Shown in pieces: positions 12,016 through 22,542 of a DNA stretch of 52,500 nt. The stretch comes from Nephromyces sp. MM_2019. Taxonomy: Eukaryota > Apicomplexa > Aconoidasida > Nephromycida. Location of the stretch: positions 12,920-65,419 of the forward strand of contig JADHZB010002151.1 of the NCBI GenBank assembly GCA_015657535.1. Direction: 5' to 3'. The number at the start of each line of letters is the position of its first letter. Within the stretch, counting starts at the first letter, position 1. The notes beneath the pieces were generated by a model. It searched no databases, was not told the origin of the DNA, and saw only the letters and a list, made by a program, of their open reading frames with translations. The translations under genes were made by a program, and so were the position numbers.

Positions 12016-13687
12016 TCAGTCCTCAATCCTTCTATTTGAGTCATTAAAATCACTATCAACATAATCAACTGAAACAAAGCATCTTTCAACTATATCCAAA
12101 TTCTCTACATACTGAAAGCAGAAATTTTGTAAATATTAAATAATCAAAGATGTCTCAAGTTTATATAGGTTTCAATACTTGTTTAAGTCCTAAGATTAAG
12201 TGATGTGATCCAAAGAGAGACCGCTGAAATTAGGAGTGTAAATATAATAATGATTATAAGAAGCATATTATAGTTATTTAAATTAGTGAATGAGCTGTGT
12301 ATCTTACTTCAGGTGGCAATTTTATAATTACTTCTACAATCAGGCGAGGTCCGAAGTAATATGCTCTAACAAAAAAAACTTTCGTCATTTGGATATCATC
12401 TTGGTAATGTACTATTTAACTGACTTCATGTTCTTTATTGTAAGTTCTTTGTTAAAAGAAACTATTGATTTTGAAAGGCTCTTATAGTTATCATCATCAG
12501 CGCTATAAAATTTTTGTGAAAGATATAGCAATAGAATTTAATGGTATATATGATTGAAGTGCTAAGTTCAATATTCTTTACCTATATGCAGCCAGTTGCT
12601 TAACTTGAGTAATCCCAGTATTTATCCAATTATAGAGAATATAACTGAGGTGGAAAAAAGTTGGTAAAATGGTTTACGTGGTAAAATTATATTCTCACAA
12701 AGCAATCAGAACAGCTCCGCCATCATCAAGCCACCAAAGATTTGGATAGTTATCAATTATAATTAACACTTCGAGCAAATAAAATAATGAGTTATGATAG
12801 TTTTTATATAAGTATCAAAAGTTACGATGGCTAAGAAAATTTTTTACCTATAAGAGTAAAGCCGTTCAGGGCCTGAAGGTATAGCCCAAAATTAATTTAG
12901 TGAGCATTCAAAAGTTTTTTTAAATTTTAGTATATCAAACTTACAACATCGTTTAGATGGTCACTGGCATAAGCATGTGCCATAGAATTTCTTGACATTC
13001 TACACAAAATGTAAAGCATTACTTTGAAGATCACTACGCCTGCTATAATAGCCATGGTATGTATTGATATTGGTTCCGATACATATCCACTACCTAGTAG
13101 CCAAAAGTGAAGTTGAGTAAAAATTATATATTAGGAAAAGTGTTTAGGTTATTTACAAGGATTTTGTACATCATTTCAATTAAAATTTGTACCTAAATTT
13201 TCAGCCAAGTTGAGGCTTGAGAAAAACAGTATCTGAAGGGATGATGTAGACATAATTGTTGCGAAAACAATAATGCCGATAGGTTCAAATCTTGATTTTC
13301 CAGCTGTGGGTTTATGATATGGAGAAATAAGGCAAGAGAATTGAAGGAATGTATGAGCTGAAATTAACCTGGATAATTATTGGGTTCACTTATATTCATA
13401 AGGCGATTGGCTATCCATAATATACTTCCAGAAAGGACATCTAGAGCACTGTCTAACGTACTTGCTAATAAGACCAATTTGAAGTCTAAAACAAGTGCTA
13501 CTGTCTTTCCAATGAGTAATGCTATATTCATAATGAATGAAATAGTTATGGCGTGGCTTCCAAGTGTCTCTTTATTGAGGGATGGTTTCCTAAACCAGGA
13601 GATCATCCCCCTTAAGCAGGTAGATATGGGGTTTTCACTTTGAGTATCATTCTCAGATTCGAAATGCCTAGCTTCTTGGCTGATCAT
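12016..13687 (-). CDS. Cation diffusion facilitator, Mn-type (MTP8-11-like)
   Basis: Ten exons join in phase to 337 residues: 13369-13687, 13193-13303, 12945-13093, 12848-12872, 12699-12768, 12582-12644, 12502-12425, 12365-12308, 12179-12223 and 12016-12111, all minus strand, ending in TGA. The fourth exon is only 25 nt. CDF hallmarks are in order. TM2 has D79-x3-D83 (STLDSALDVLSG), then comes the loop YPAGKSRFEPIGIIVFATIM (residues 105-124). TM5 has D188-x3-D192 (YASDHLNDV), followed by LDDGGAVLIA and IYNWI-type TM6 features. The cytosolic domain has AYYFGPRLIVEVIIKLPPE and ends VERCFVSVDY. CDF proteins export divalent metals by proton antiport. Zinc members usually carry HxxxD, whereas DxxxD in both TM2 and TM5 is typical of manganese members, so I infer Mn2+ export or organelle loading. 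The two short C-terminal exons match the family dimerisation domain. Confidence 0.9.
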
Positions 13688-13689
13688 GT

Positions 13690-16226
13690 CGGAGTAAATC
13701 TCAGAAAAATTTATTTATTAGAGGTAGAAATATAGATTATGTATTACTAGGCGAATCCAATATCAATCAACACATTTTAGGCTAATCAAAATAAGTGAAA
13801 TTTAAAGCTAGTCCAGTCAAAAATCAGTTAAAATATAGCTAGTCAAATCAGATATCAGCTGAATCCTAGTTAGGCAGATCGAATTAGAAAAAAGTTTTAG
13901 TGTCTCAAATAGTGGTAAGTAAACAAGATGGTGCTGTAATTGCAAATTAGCATTCAGTGCAATTTTTAGATAAGACTATTGAAGGACATAAAAAGCATTT
14001 TGTTTATGGAAAGTGTGTCATTGAGACTTTAGTTTATTTTCCTTATGATCAATTGTAAATATAAGCAACTTAATGTTCAGACTAGATTTTGTACAACATT
14101 TCAAAGTTGGCAATTGCTACAAATCAACTTGTTATTTTTGTTTTTTGAATTTATTTTATATGAACTTGCCCGTAAATTTATCGCAAATAAGCATACATAT
14201 TGCTTAAAGCTGATCTGTATAAATTTGTGCAAGTGATGGCTAATCATATAGATAGAAACAGAGTGGGGAGTGCTTATAGTCGTTCATTGCGTGTGAGAGT
14301 GTCTAAAGTTAGCTGTGTGCTTCTCTGATATGTGTTGCTAATAAGCACATTGTTTGCATTTTATTTTAAGTAAAATGTATGTGTGTGCAGTTGAAGCACA
14401 TAAGCAGTGGTATGTAGAGTAAGCTTAATATGCTGCTCTCTTTATAATGTAGTGTATTTATGGGCTGCATGTATCAAAAGTAGATAGATATACACCTTAG
14501 CCTGGGTATAAAATGTATCAAAAAGAAGCACGTATGAATGATCGTGCAAAATGTGCAAAGTAAGCCAATTTTTACTTACTTATGTTACTTTTAAATACTA
14601 ATGTCGAATGATTATATCTCTTTAGTATTATTCAGAAAATTTAGCATATTTCTAAAGATAAAATTAATGTATGCCAATGCCTGTAGCTTTATATACGTAG
14701 ATATATACATATATTTAGACTATTATACAAACACATACACCAAAACATTCACTCTTACAAGCAAACAGACTAGTAAGTACACAAGCGCACACATACACAC
14801 ATGCATAGATACATTCAAAATAATTCAAATTATATTTAAACATCTGCTTAAGCACATTTTAGCATTTAGAATTAATTATTCGGATACAACATAGAACTAG
14901 TTTAAAAGAGGTATAATTCAGTGTTAATAAACAAAACAAGAAAATTATTAAATCACAACTTAAATCAAAATTTTTCTGTCCATAATATAACCTATAGACA
15001 AATTATTTACTTAATTATAGCAGACTCAGAAACAGTAACATAAATTCATTTATACCAGATTTACGATTTTTACACACACGTACTTATTTATCTTAACATT
15101 TAACAAGAATTTTACTTAAACAGCCTATAAAGACTTATAACAATAATATACCCTCTTTACCAAACATTAAATTTCCACTTATACATATTTCTTAACACAC
15201 TATCTAGACTGTACATAAACTATCTAGACTATACACACATTATCTAAACATGGTTGCAGAGTTAATACGATCTCAAACTAGTATAATTCAACAATGTTGG
15301 GAGATTACTAAAATTTGAAATTTGCTAAGTTTGACTTTATTAAAGCTGCATTTTTACACAGAAACGTTCAATAATTTATTATTTCTTTCATATGTATATA
15401 TGAATGTTAAAATAAAACTTATTCAGACAATTAAACATATAAAACATACTCTCTAACATGCTTGATTATAAACAAGTATTTGGTCATATATATATTTATA
15501 TATACACTGCTATATACTTATCTACATTTTCATACATATTGACAGCAAAAATTTTAGCATAAGTTACCATTTATATATACATAAATACGTGTAGCTATCA
15601 TCTGTTTATATAACCTCATCATCTATATGCCATCATCATCTCTATGTAAATCTTATATATATATCTCCAGATGAATATACTGTCAAATACAAATATTTCT
15701 CCACGAACATACATACCTCTATAACACATATACCTTAACACAGACTTGCCTTAACTTAAACCAACACATATACACACCTCCACACACTTACAACGCGCGC
15801 TCATCTCCACTTATAAATATAACTCCACAACACAACTATTATCGGCCTCCTCAGAACAACTTCTCAATTGGATGACTACACAAACGTCCTTCAGCAACAT
15901 ACATATATAAACACACGCTTCTGCTCCTGGTAAACAACTCTCACTGTTGTGGTAGGCATAAACAAAAATAATCCTACATATTATAAGAACACAGTCCACA
16001 AGGTATAAATTGTCTTTTAATAATGTTTTATAGCTCCCATATAATATCAAGATCTAAATGATAAGCATGACTGAAGGTACACACTTATAACGTCAACTAG
16101 GATCTATAGTGGAAGCTTCATTGGTCGAGGACATAGATATCCTACCAATGTAACAGATATCACATAAACACTTGTAGACCATAGATTTGATGTACTCACT
16201 AAGCAAAAACTTGTTTTTTTCATGAA
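13690..16226. other. Intergenic region, becoming CA-rich towards the SIZ gene
   Basis: This lies between the divergent CDF (minus) and SIZ (plus) starts. From about 14.7 kb to 16.1 kb the plus strand is rich in CACACA, ACATAC and ATACAC words, with a short repeat of ACTATCTAGACT-like units at 15190-15250. The remaining open frames are low complexity or lack an ATG. Promoters for both genes must lie here, but I can name no specific element. Confidence 0.5.
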
Positions 16227-18110
16227 ATGTATAACGCAAAAGATCTAAATAGCTATACATTATCTGATTTGATAAAGATATGTCGCCAATTACAACTTCC
16301 TACTTCTGGGCGTAAAGTTGTTCTGATCGATCGGATATCTAGTGACCTCATGAATAAGAATGTATCAATTAACTCTCTTTTTAATCCCCATCCCAGTGTT
16401 GACCCTGATATAACCCGAGATATTCTTATAAACAAAGAGCGACATGAAAAAAGCAACCAGAAAGCCCTAATAAGGCCAAAATGCCTATGCGGCAATGGCC
16501 CTTTTACAAAGAATAATGTCTCTAAAAGCACACTCATTTGTTGCCAAAACTGTAACAAATATTATCGCTCAAACTGTTATAAGATTAATGACGATAGCAC
16601 ATTTACATGTATATGGTGTAGGATTGACCTCATTGACCCCTTTTATGAATTAGATCGATTGCTAATATGCTACCAATTAAAGTCTGATCAATATGAATTC
16701 AAATTAGATACCCAAAATCTGAGGCACTGGCGTTCTAACATGAAGGAAGTCATTATTACTTGCCACAGAGTGGATCAGAAAAACATATATAATGAATGGC
16801 CTAATACACTGAGCCTGTTAATTAATGGTAATAAGGAGTTAGATATAACTGCGCCTACTTGGGAACACAAGCGGCGTGATGCTCCCTTCAAGATGACAAC
16901 CTTTCTAAGAACATCCACAAATAAAATCAACTTAAATTCCACCAATTATGAAAAGAATCCAGGGGTGTTTATTATATGTATTGGCTTATACACACCTCTT
17001 ACTATACCTCAAATTATGGCTAAAATTCAAGAAAAGCAACAAATGGATTTTATGGAGGCTCGCGACCGTGTTTTAAAGCTGGTAGCAAACAAACAAGACG
17101 ATGAAGATGTACAATGCATGGAAATCTCAAGGAGGATTAAGCTCAATTGCCCCATTACATTTACAAGGATCGAGATACCTTGTAGAGGGCATTTGTGTGA
17201 ACATTTACAGTGTTATGACCTCCAAGGTTACCTAAGAGTAACACAAAATATGCGGGCATTTAATATGCGCTGGAAGTGTCCCGAGTGTAGCTTGTTTGTT
17301 AGGCCTAAAGACCTCGTAGTAGACAACTTTGTCCTCCACCTCCTACGATCTACCTGTGAATCAACTTCTATGGTTACGATTGAAAAGACGGGCCAATTTT
17401 TGGTTGTGGATGAAGAAGATTTGATTAATGAAAGCCAGCGAGCTACGAGAGAACGTATGCTTGCTTCCTCAACCTCTACTAACCCAATGGAAACACCTCC
17501 TAAAGTTTCATATGACCAAACTATTGAAATCCTTGAACTTGAGGAAGATGGAAATGAGAGTGAGGAAGAAGAGTACACTCAGCAACAGCACAGCCGATTA
17601 AACTCAGAAACACTCAAATCTGCATCCCCTACAACCCCTTTACCTAGCAATGCTATGGATACTACAACTTCTAATCAACCCACAACCCCTCTTCCCCAAT
17701 TTTCACCCCCACCCACACCCACACAACCTCCCGACAATAACGATGTTATACTCTTGAGTGACTCTGACAATTCCGATGATGAGCCTAAAACCGTACCCAT
17801 AAGTTCAAAAAAACGAAGCAATGAAATTTCTTCGTTGAATCAGATGCTACAAGAGCCTATATTTGAAACAAATTTTATGGATGATTCACACACACACCTC
17901 TTTTACGAAAATGAGGGAACGGAAACTACATTACCTCCAATTTATAACCACAATACACATCAACAAAATGCCCTATTTAGTACCTACGGTAGCCTTTTCC
18001 CTTATACATCTCCTGAATTGACTAATAATTATATACACACCCCAGATAGCTATCAGAAAGCCTTTGAAACCAACAAGAGTGCAAGAACGAATCATTATCA
18101 AAATTCATAA
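16227..18110 (+). CDS. SIZ/PIAS-type SUMO E3 ligase
   Basis: An intronless frame of 627 residues opens with an ATG preceded by a stop-rich CA-rich leader and ends in TAA. A SAP-like helix-turn-helix lies at residues 8-45, for DNA binding. A Cys-rich PHD-like finger spans about 86-131 (C86, C88, C105/106, C109, C117, C128, C131). A PINIT-type region covers about 137-270. The SP-RING follows at about 302-360 with CPITFTRIEIPCRGHLCEHL and then WKCPEC. The acidic Pro/Ser/Thr-rich tail contains a SUMO-interacting motif, VILLSDSD, at 507-514. SIZ/PIAS ligases transfer SUMO from Ubc9 to chromatin and nuclear proteins. The order SAP, PHD, PINIT, SP-RING resembles plant SIZ1 more than animal PIAS, which lacks the PHD. 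The gene faces LSG1 tail to tail. Confidence 0.9.
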   Translation: MYNAKDLNSYTLSDLIKICRQLQLPTSGRKVVLIDRISSDLMNKNVSINSLFNPHPSVDPDITRDILINKERHEKSNQKALIRPKCLCGNGPFTKNNVSKSTLICCQNCNKYYRSNCYKINDDSTFTCIWCRIDLIDPFYELDRLLICYQLKSDQYEFKLDTQNLRHWRSNMKEVIITCHRVDQKNIYNEWPNTLSLLINGNKELDITAPTWEHKRRDAPFKMTTFLRTSTNKINLNSTNYEKNPGVFIICIGLYTPLTIPQIMAKIQEKQQMDFMEARDRVLKLVANKQDDEDVQCMEISRRIKLNCPITFTRIEIPCRGHLCEHLQCYDLQGYLRVTQNMRAFNMRWKCPECSLFVRPKDLVVDNFVLHLLRSTCESTSMVTIEKTGQFLVVDEEDLINESQRATRERMLASSTSTNPMETPPKVSYDQTIEILELEEDGNESEEEEYTQQQHSRLNSETLKSASPTTPLPSNAMDTTTSNQPTTPLPQFSPPPTPTQPPDNNDVILLSDSDNSDDEPKTVPISSKKRSNEISSLNQMLQEPIFETNFMDDSHTHLFYENEGTETTLPPIYNHNTHQQNALFSTYGSLFPYTSPELTNNYIHTPDSYQKAFETNKSARTNHYQNS

Positions 18111-18927
18111 TCTATCTTATTCGACAAACCTATATATTAAATTATACAATCACATACACCTATCCACATATTTAAGTACAAACACAAACATATATGTATG
18201 CATATATATATATCCCTCCAAACAAGCACTTAAATTCACATATCCTCGCACCCAAGAGTAATTAAATTCACATAATTTATAAGTAACACACACAATGTTT
18301 TTGATGTTGATAAAACATATTGTGTGTAACTTTAGTCTGTAGTTATAGATCCAATATCCAAACAAAACATTGTATATGGGTTTCTAAACTTTTATTAACA
18401 AACTAAACAAACTTATAATATTTCATATTAATTCGTATCTGTTACACCACCACACATAGTTAATATAGTGTGTAAAACACATTTTGGTAATTTACATGAT
18501 TTATGATAATAAAATAATGAATTAAATTTAATATTTGATAATTAATTTTTTTACACACAAATGGGTTAATAGATGTTGGAAAAAAATTTGTTAATAAGTG
18601 AATTATGAAGTTATGTTTGAATAGAATATGAACCAAAATTATCAACTTGGATCGACTTTCCTTTAAGCATTTTCTTTTGATTTTTTCTCATCATCTTTTT
18701 AGTCATTGTTTGAGGCTTTTCCTATATTTATATATATATGTATGTAAGTATATATGTGTGTGTATGTGTACGTGAGTGTGTGTGTGTATGTGTGTACTTA
18801 ATAGTGAGTCAGCGCGTAATTAATTATGTGTTTGTGTGTACTTGTTTATGTGAGTGCGTATAATATTGTGTGCATGCGCTTTTGTGCGCATTGCTGAAAC
18901 ATGGAAATATTGTTAATCTAATATTGA
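18111..18927. other. Convergent intergenic region between SIZ and LSG1
   Basis: About 0.8 kb. The plus strand is CA-rich just after the SIZ stop (18120-18300) and TG-rich just after the LSG1 stop (18735-18900). Each flank is therefore CA-rich in the sense of its own gene, with the polarity switching between them. It probably contains both 3' UTRs and poly(A) sites. Confidence 0.6.
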
Positions 18928-20913
18928 TTAGTTTACCTCTTCTTCGAACAACAATTTCTTAACTTCAGCTTCACTCTTGTATGTGCTGGTATTATTTTTA
19001 GTATTAATTTCGAGAGTGCTTTCTATATCTCGGAAATATTGAATAGTTTGAGTGTATTGCTGATTGCTATTAAAGGGGTGGAAATTATATAATAATTTTC
19101 CAGTTATATAATCCTGTATAACAAGATTGGCTGCCCTGAATAAGTCTAATTGACCGCCTTTTCCACCTGAGTAGAATTTTCTAGCTAGAGCCAACTCACT
19201 CAGGAATGTACGCGCATTCATATATATCATGTGTGCATCCGTACCAGATTTCTGTAGTACATTTGCAGGGATGATTTTGTACCTTTCAAATAATTGTTGA
19301 GGTATTTGGTTGCATATCAATTGTATACCCTGTGCAAAATCACCTCTGAAGTGGTTAAGCGAAATGATACCATTTATGAGTAGGTGATTTTTGCCAACAA
19401 CGATAGAGGGGAAGACAAGGCCAGGGCAGTCACAGAGTGTAAGGTTAACACTAGGCATAGGCAATGTCTGAAAGTGCTTGGTCTTACCAGGCTGTCTACT
19501 CATTGAAACCTTCTTACTGCCAAATAAAGAATTGATCATTGAGCTTTTACCTACATTTGGGTAGCCTACTAAACCAACTGTGTAGTTAGCTAATTGATTT
19601 GAGGTAGGATTTTCTCCTTCAATTGTGCGATCACAGTCATCGTTTTGTTTTTGGTTTAAACATTCTATAGATTCATCTCGCTTTGCTTCGAGTAGGCGGA
19701 GTAATGAATTTGAGTCTAATATCCTTGTTTCATTTTCCCCCAAGTCTGACTCAGAATTTTTCAAACTCTCCAAAAACTCTTCCTCCGTATCATAAGCAAG
19801 GTTTGTGTAATGCTGTGGACCCAAAGCACCCTGATAAAAGAGTTCGGTTATGGCCGAGAAAAAAACTACTTCTAGACCCAAGGACCGGAAGTATTCTAGC
19901 CAGCTTTTTCTTAGAGAAGTAGGCAGAAAGTCAGATTTGTTGATGACGATAAGTATTTGCTTTTCTGGGTCGATTTCTTTGATGTAATTTATGAGATCTG
20001 GAGAGTGGAAGAGCATAGGGTTTCTGGCATCCAGTAATTCGAGAATGATGTGAGATCTCTCCAATACTCTCCACAACTGTTTCCAAACCTCGATATTCTT
20101 CTCAAAAGGAGTAAGTGTGTACCCATCTACCTCCTCAAGATGAGCAAGATCGCGACGCCACCTTAGAAAACTATCAAGCTCTTGTTTTTCTAATTCTGGC
20201 CTCGAAATTTGTGATTTCTGTGGGGGCATCCAAGCTTGATTATTTTTTTGAGTTTCAGTTAGGTTTTCATCCAATTTTGTTTGTTCAGCTTTACTGGAAT
20301 GATCATCCTGATTCGAAACAAAGCTTGATGCCAAATGATGTACCTGTGACTCCTCTGATTTACATCCACAGAAATGTGCTCCGGTTAGATTAAGATTTTT
20401 GGTACTCTTTGCCTTATTGCAACAATCTTCTTCATTCTGTTGATCGTTTTTTCTGTTGCAATAGCTATTTTGTTCTCTAAACGTTTCGTTTAGATTGCTA
20501 TCATCGTAATCTAACTCATAAGATATGTCGTTTTGCCTCTTGTAGACTTGTGGTCTTCGAGGGATAGGAATAATAGGGTGATCATCAGAAGTTGAATGTT
20601 CGATTTTGAATTCATTGTTTATAGCCCGGGGCCCAGGTAAAAATCTCATCGTGCCCCTTAGTGAATAGAAATCCTTTTGAGAGGACAAGGTAGTGGCAAT
20701 GAAAGTGTCGAGTTGTGTTGCCTCTTCAACGACGGATTTGAGAGATGTTTGGTTACCTTCATTCATGGAGTCCGAGGTCACATGAATCAGATTGTTAGAA
20801 AGTGGCCGATTGTAACTATTTCGATGACCACCACCTGTACTAGGAGCTTTCGAATTGACCAGAGATCGGCCAAGGACTGACTTGTTCAGCCCAGGTTTCC
20901 GATTTGCCGGCAT
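18928..20913 (-). CDS. LSG1: Large-subunit ribosome biogenesis GTPase LSG1
   Basis: An intronless frame of 661 residues, close to the usual length of eukaryotic LSG1. The circularly permuted GTPase order is clear. G4 NKSD is at 325-328, preceded by the family block LTPFEKNIEVWKQLWRVLER. G1 GYPNVGKSS is at 450-458, the G2 region PGKTKHFQT at about 475-483, and G3 DCPGLVFP at 495-502. The downstream helical region (NGIISLNHFRGD and after) also fits the family. In yeast and animals cytoplasmic LSG1 drives release of NMD3 from late 60S subunits. The insert of about 150 residues before the GTPase domain (residues 105-240) is Asn/Gln/Glu-rich and poorly conserved. The first ATG gives MPANRKPGLNKSVLGRSL, a start consistent with the family. 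It diverges from IFT144 across 1.6 kb. Confidence 0.95.
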   Translation of the reverse strand: MPANRKPGLNKSVLGRSLVNSKAPSTGGGHRNSYNRPLSNNLIHVTSDSMNEGNQTSLKSVVEEATQLDTFIATTLSSQKDFYSLRGTMRFLPGPRAINNEFKIEHSTSDDHPIIPIPRRPQVYKRQNDISYELDYDDSNLNETFREQNSYCNRKNDQQNEEDCCNKAKSTKNLNLTGAHFCGCKSEESQVHHLASSFVSNQDDHSSKAEQTKLDENLTETQKNNQAWMPPQKSQISRPELEKQELDSFLRWRRDLAHLEEVDGYTLTPFEKNIEVWKQLWRVLERSHIILELLDARNPMLFHSPDLINYIKEIDPEKQILIVINKSDFLPTSLRKSWLEYFRSLGLEVVFFSAITELFYQGALGPQHYTNLAYDTEEEFLESLKNSESDLGENETRILDSNSLLRLLEAKRDESIECLNQKQNDDCDRTIEGENPTSNQLANYTVGLVGYPNVGKSSMINSLFGSKKVSMSRQPGKTKHFQTLPMPSVNLTLCDCPGLVFPSIVVGKNHLLINGIISLNHFRGDFAQGIQLICNQIPQQLFERYKIIPANVLQKSGTDAHMIYMNARTFLSELALARKFYSGGKGGQLDLFRAANLVIQDYITGKLLYNFHPFNSNQQYTQTIQYFRDIESTLEINTKNNTSTYKSEAEVKKLLFEEEVN

Positions 20914-22542
20914 TGTTAGTGGATGATTAAAGATGTATTAAGTTTGATCTTTGGCTCCGAGATAGTAGCCTACTACAAATTGAGAGAAAATTTTTAATTA
21001 ATCAATTTTAAGCTACTTGTCCCTTCATAGTATTAAGATTGTCCTTTAAAGGGGAAGCCTAAGACTGTTGAGAGTGATGTTTACGAAAAATTATTTAGAG
21101 GAGTGTTCTATGAAAGTGAAAGCATAGTAAAAAAAGGTTCGAGTCGTTTGAGCTTTTTAAGATAATCTACTCTTTATTTAGCGGTCCCTGATATTTACAA
21201 ACAAATTAGATTACATTCACAGGAATATAATCTCGAATTATTGATTAATTGTTGCCATAACTTGATAGTCAATTTAGAGTTGTTGCTAGATTGGTGTTTG
21301 TGCGTGCGCAAACTCCTATTCGTAATTTTTATCAGCGTCACTCGTCGTTACCTTTGCTGAAAAGTTTGATTAAGCTAATTATGTGACAAATTTATTCTTG
21401 GTCATGGAGTTAAAAAGTTTAATAGTTTTCAAACCATGTTTATGAATAAGTTGATAGCAAATTTGAAATAAAACAAGGTTTAACAGTTTCATTTATTTAC
21501 TTTGTTTAAAGAGAAAATTTTTTTTTGCTAGGCAATGTAAAAATTGCAACATTAAGCTTATTCTAAATCCAAGCCATTGGCTAAACATATATTTTTCCAA
21601 TTCTAAATATTGCATAATTAACCAGAAATGAAGCATGATAATTGTAGAATTGTATCTAACATCGAAGCTATAAATTGAAAGCATCGAAACACACCTAATG
21701 ATATTGGCGAACAAGTGGAAACCTTTCACTATTTAGCAAAGAATCACATATAATTAACCATTTCATCTCATATGTATTACAGCTACTAAATGTGTTGATT
21801 CAGTAAGAAGTCTCACTAAAACTAGCGAATCTTAGAATTGCCAATATATCTGCTTCGTAGGAGGGTTTTATAACCCGAGATGAAAATATAGATTTACAAA
21901 AATCCTTGAATATCTATGGATACCAAGGGGAGCTGTGCATAAATAATAACCTCATCATTACTTTTATAAATGAGCCTATCTTCACATTAACTTTATTCTG
22001 GTTTATTTAATAAGATCTGAATGACATTTTAAATTTAAAATTCCTCATTCTTTATTTCCTTTATTAGGCAATTTAACCATTTGGAACATCTGTTCTGAGT
22101 ATTTTGAGGCTTTTTATAGTCAAGATAAGGTATAAAATACTATATAAATCCAATTTAAGATCTATATTGATATTGAATAATAAAATCATAGAATTCAGTT
22201 TAATTTTTGTATGTTAATTATAGTGGTTCTTTACCTATTAATTTGGTAAGGCTCAATGAAAGAACTTGGATAGTGTAGATAGATTTGACCAATTTTACCT
22301 TGCTAATTAAAAATCAAACTAAAAATACCTTTTACGTACAACTCTACTTAAATGGTTTGCCTACCCACTACTTTTAGGGTGATTTTTGATTAATGATTTC
22401 ATCATAACAAGGCTCTTGTAGATCTTATTGTTATATTAACTCTTATTGTAATAGTCGTATAATTGACTTAAGGGACACCGAGCTAGTAAAATTATTGGTT
22501 CTTAGGCTCCCATAAAAAGCCTTTCTATTAAAATTCATTCAC
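20914..22542. other. Divergent intergenic region between LSG1 and IFT144
   Basis: About 1.6 kb of AT-rich DNA. A minus-strand frame at 21493-21729 is membrane-like in composition but begins with GTG rather than ATG and has no partner exon that I can find. No CA/TG repeat is present here, unlike the other flanks. No RNA gene was recognised. Confidence 0.5.

Noticed and set aside
21493..21729. 78-residue minus-strand frame
   Set aside because: It has no ATG at its head, no partner exon and no motif. An exon of an unseen gene is not excluded.
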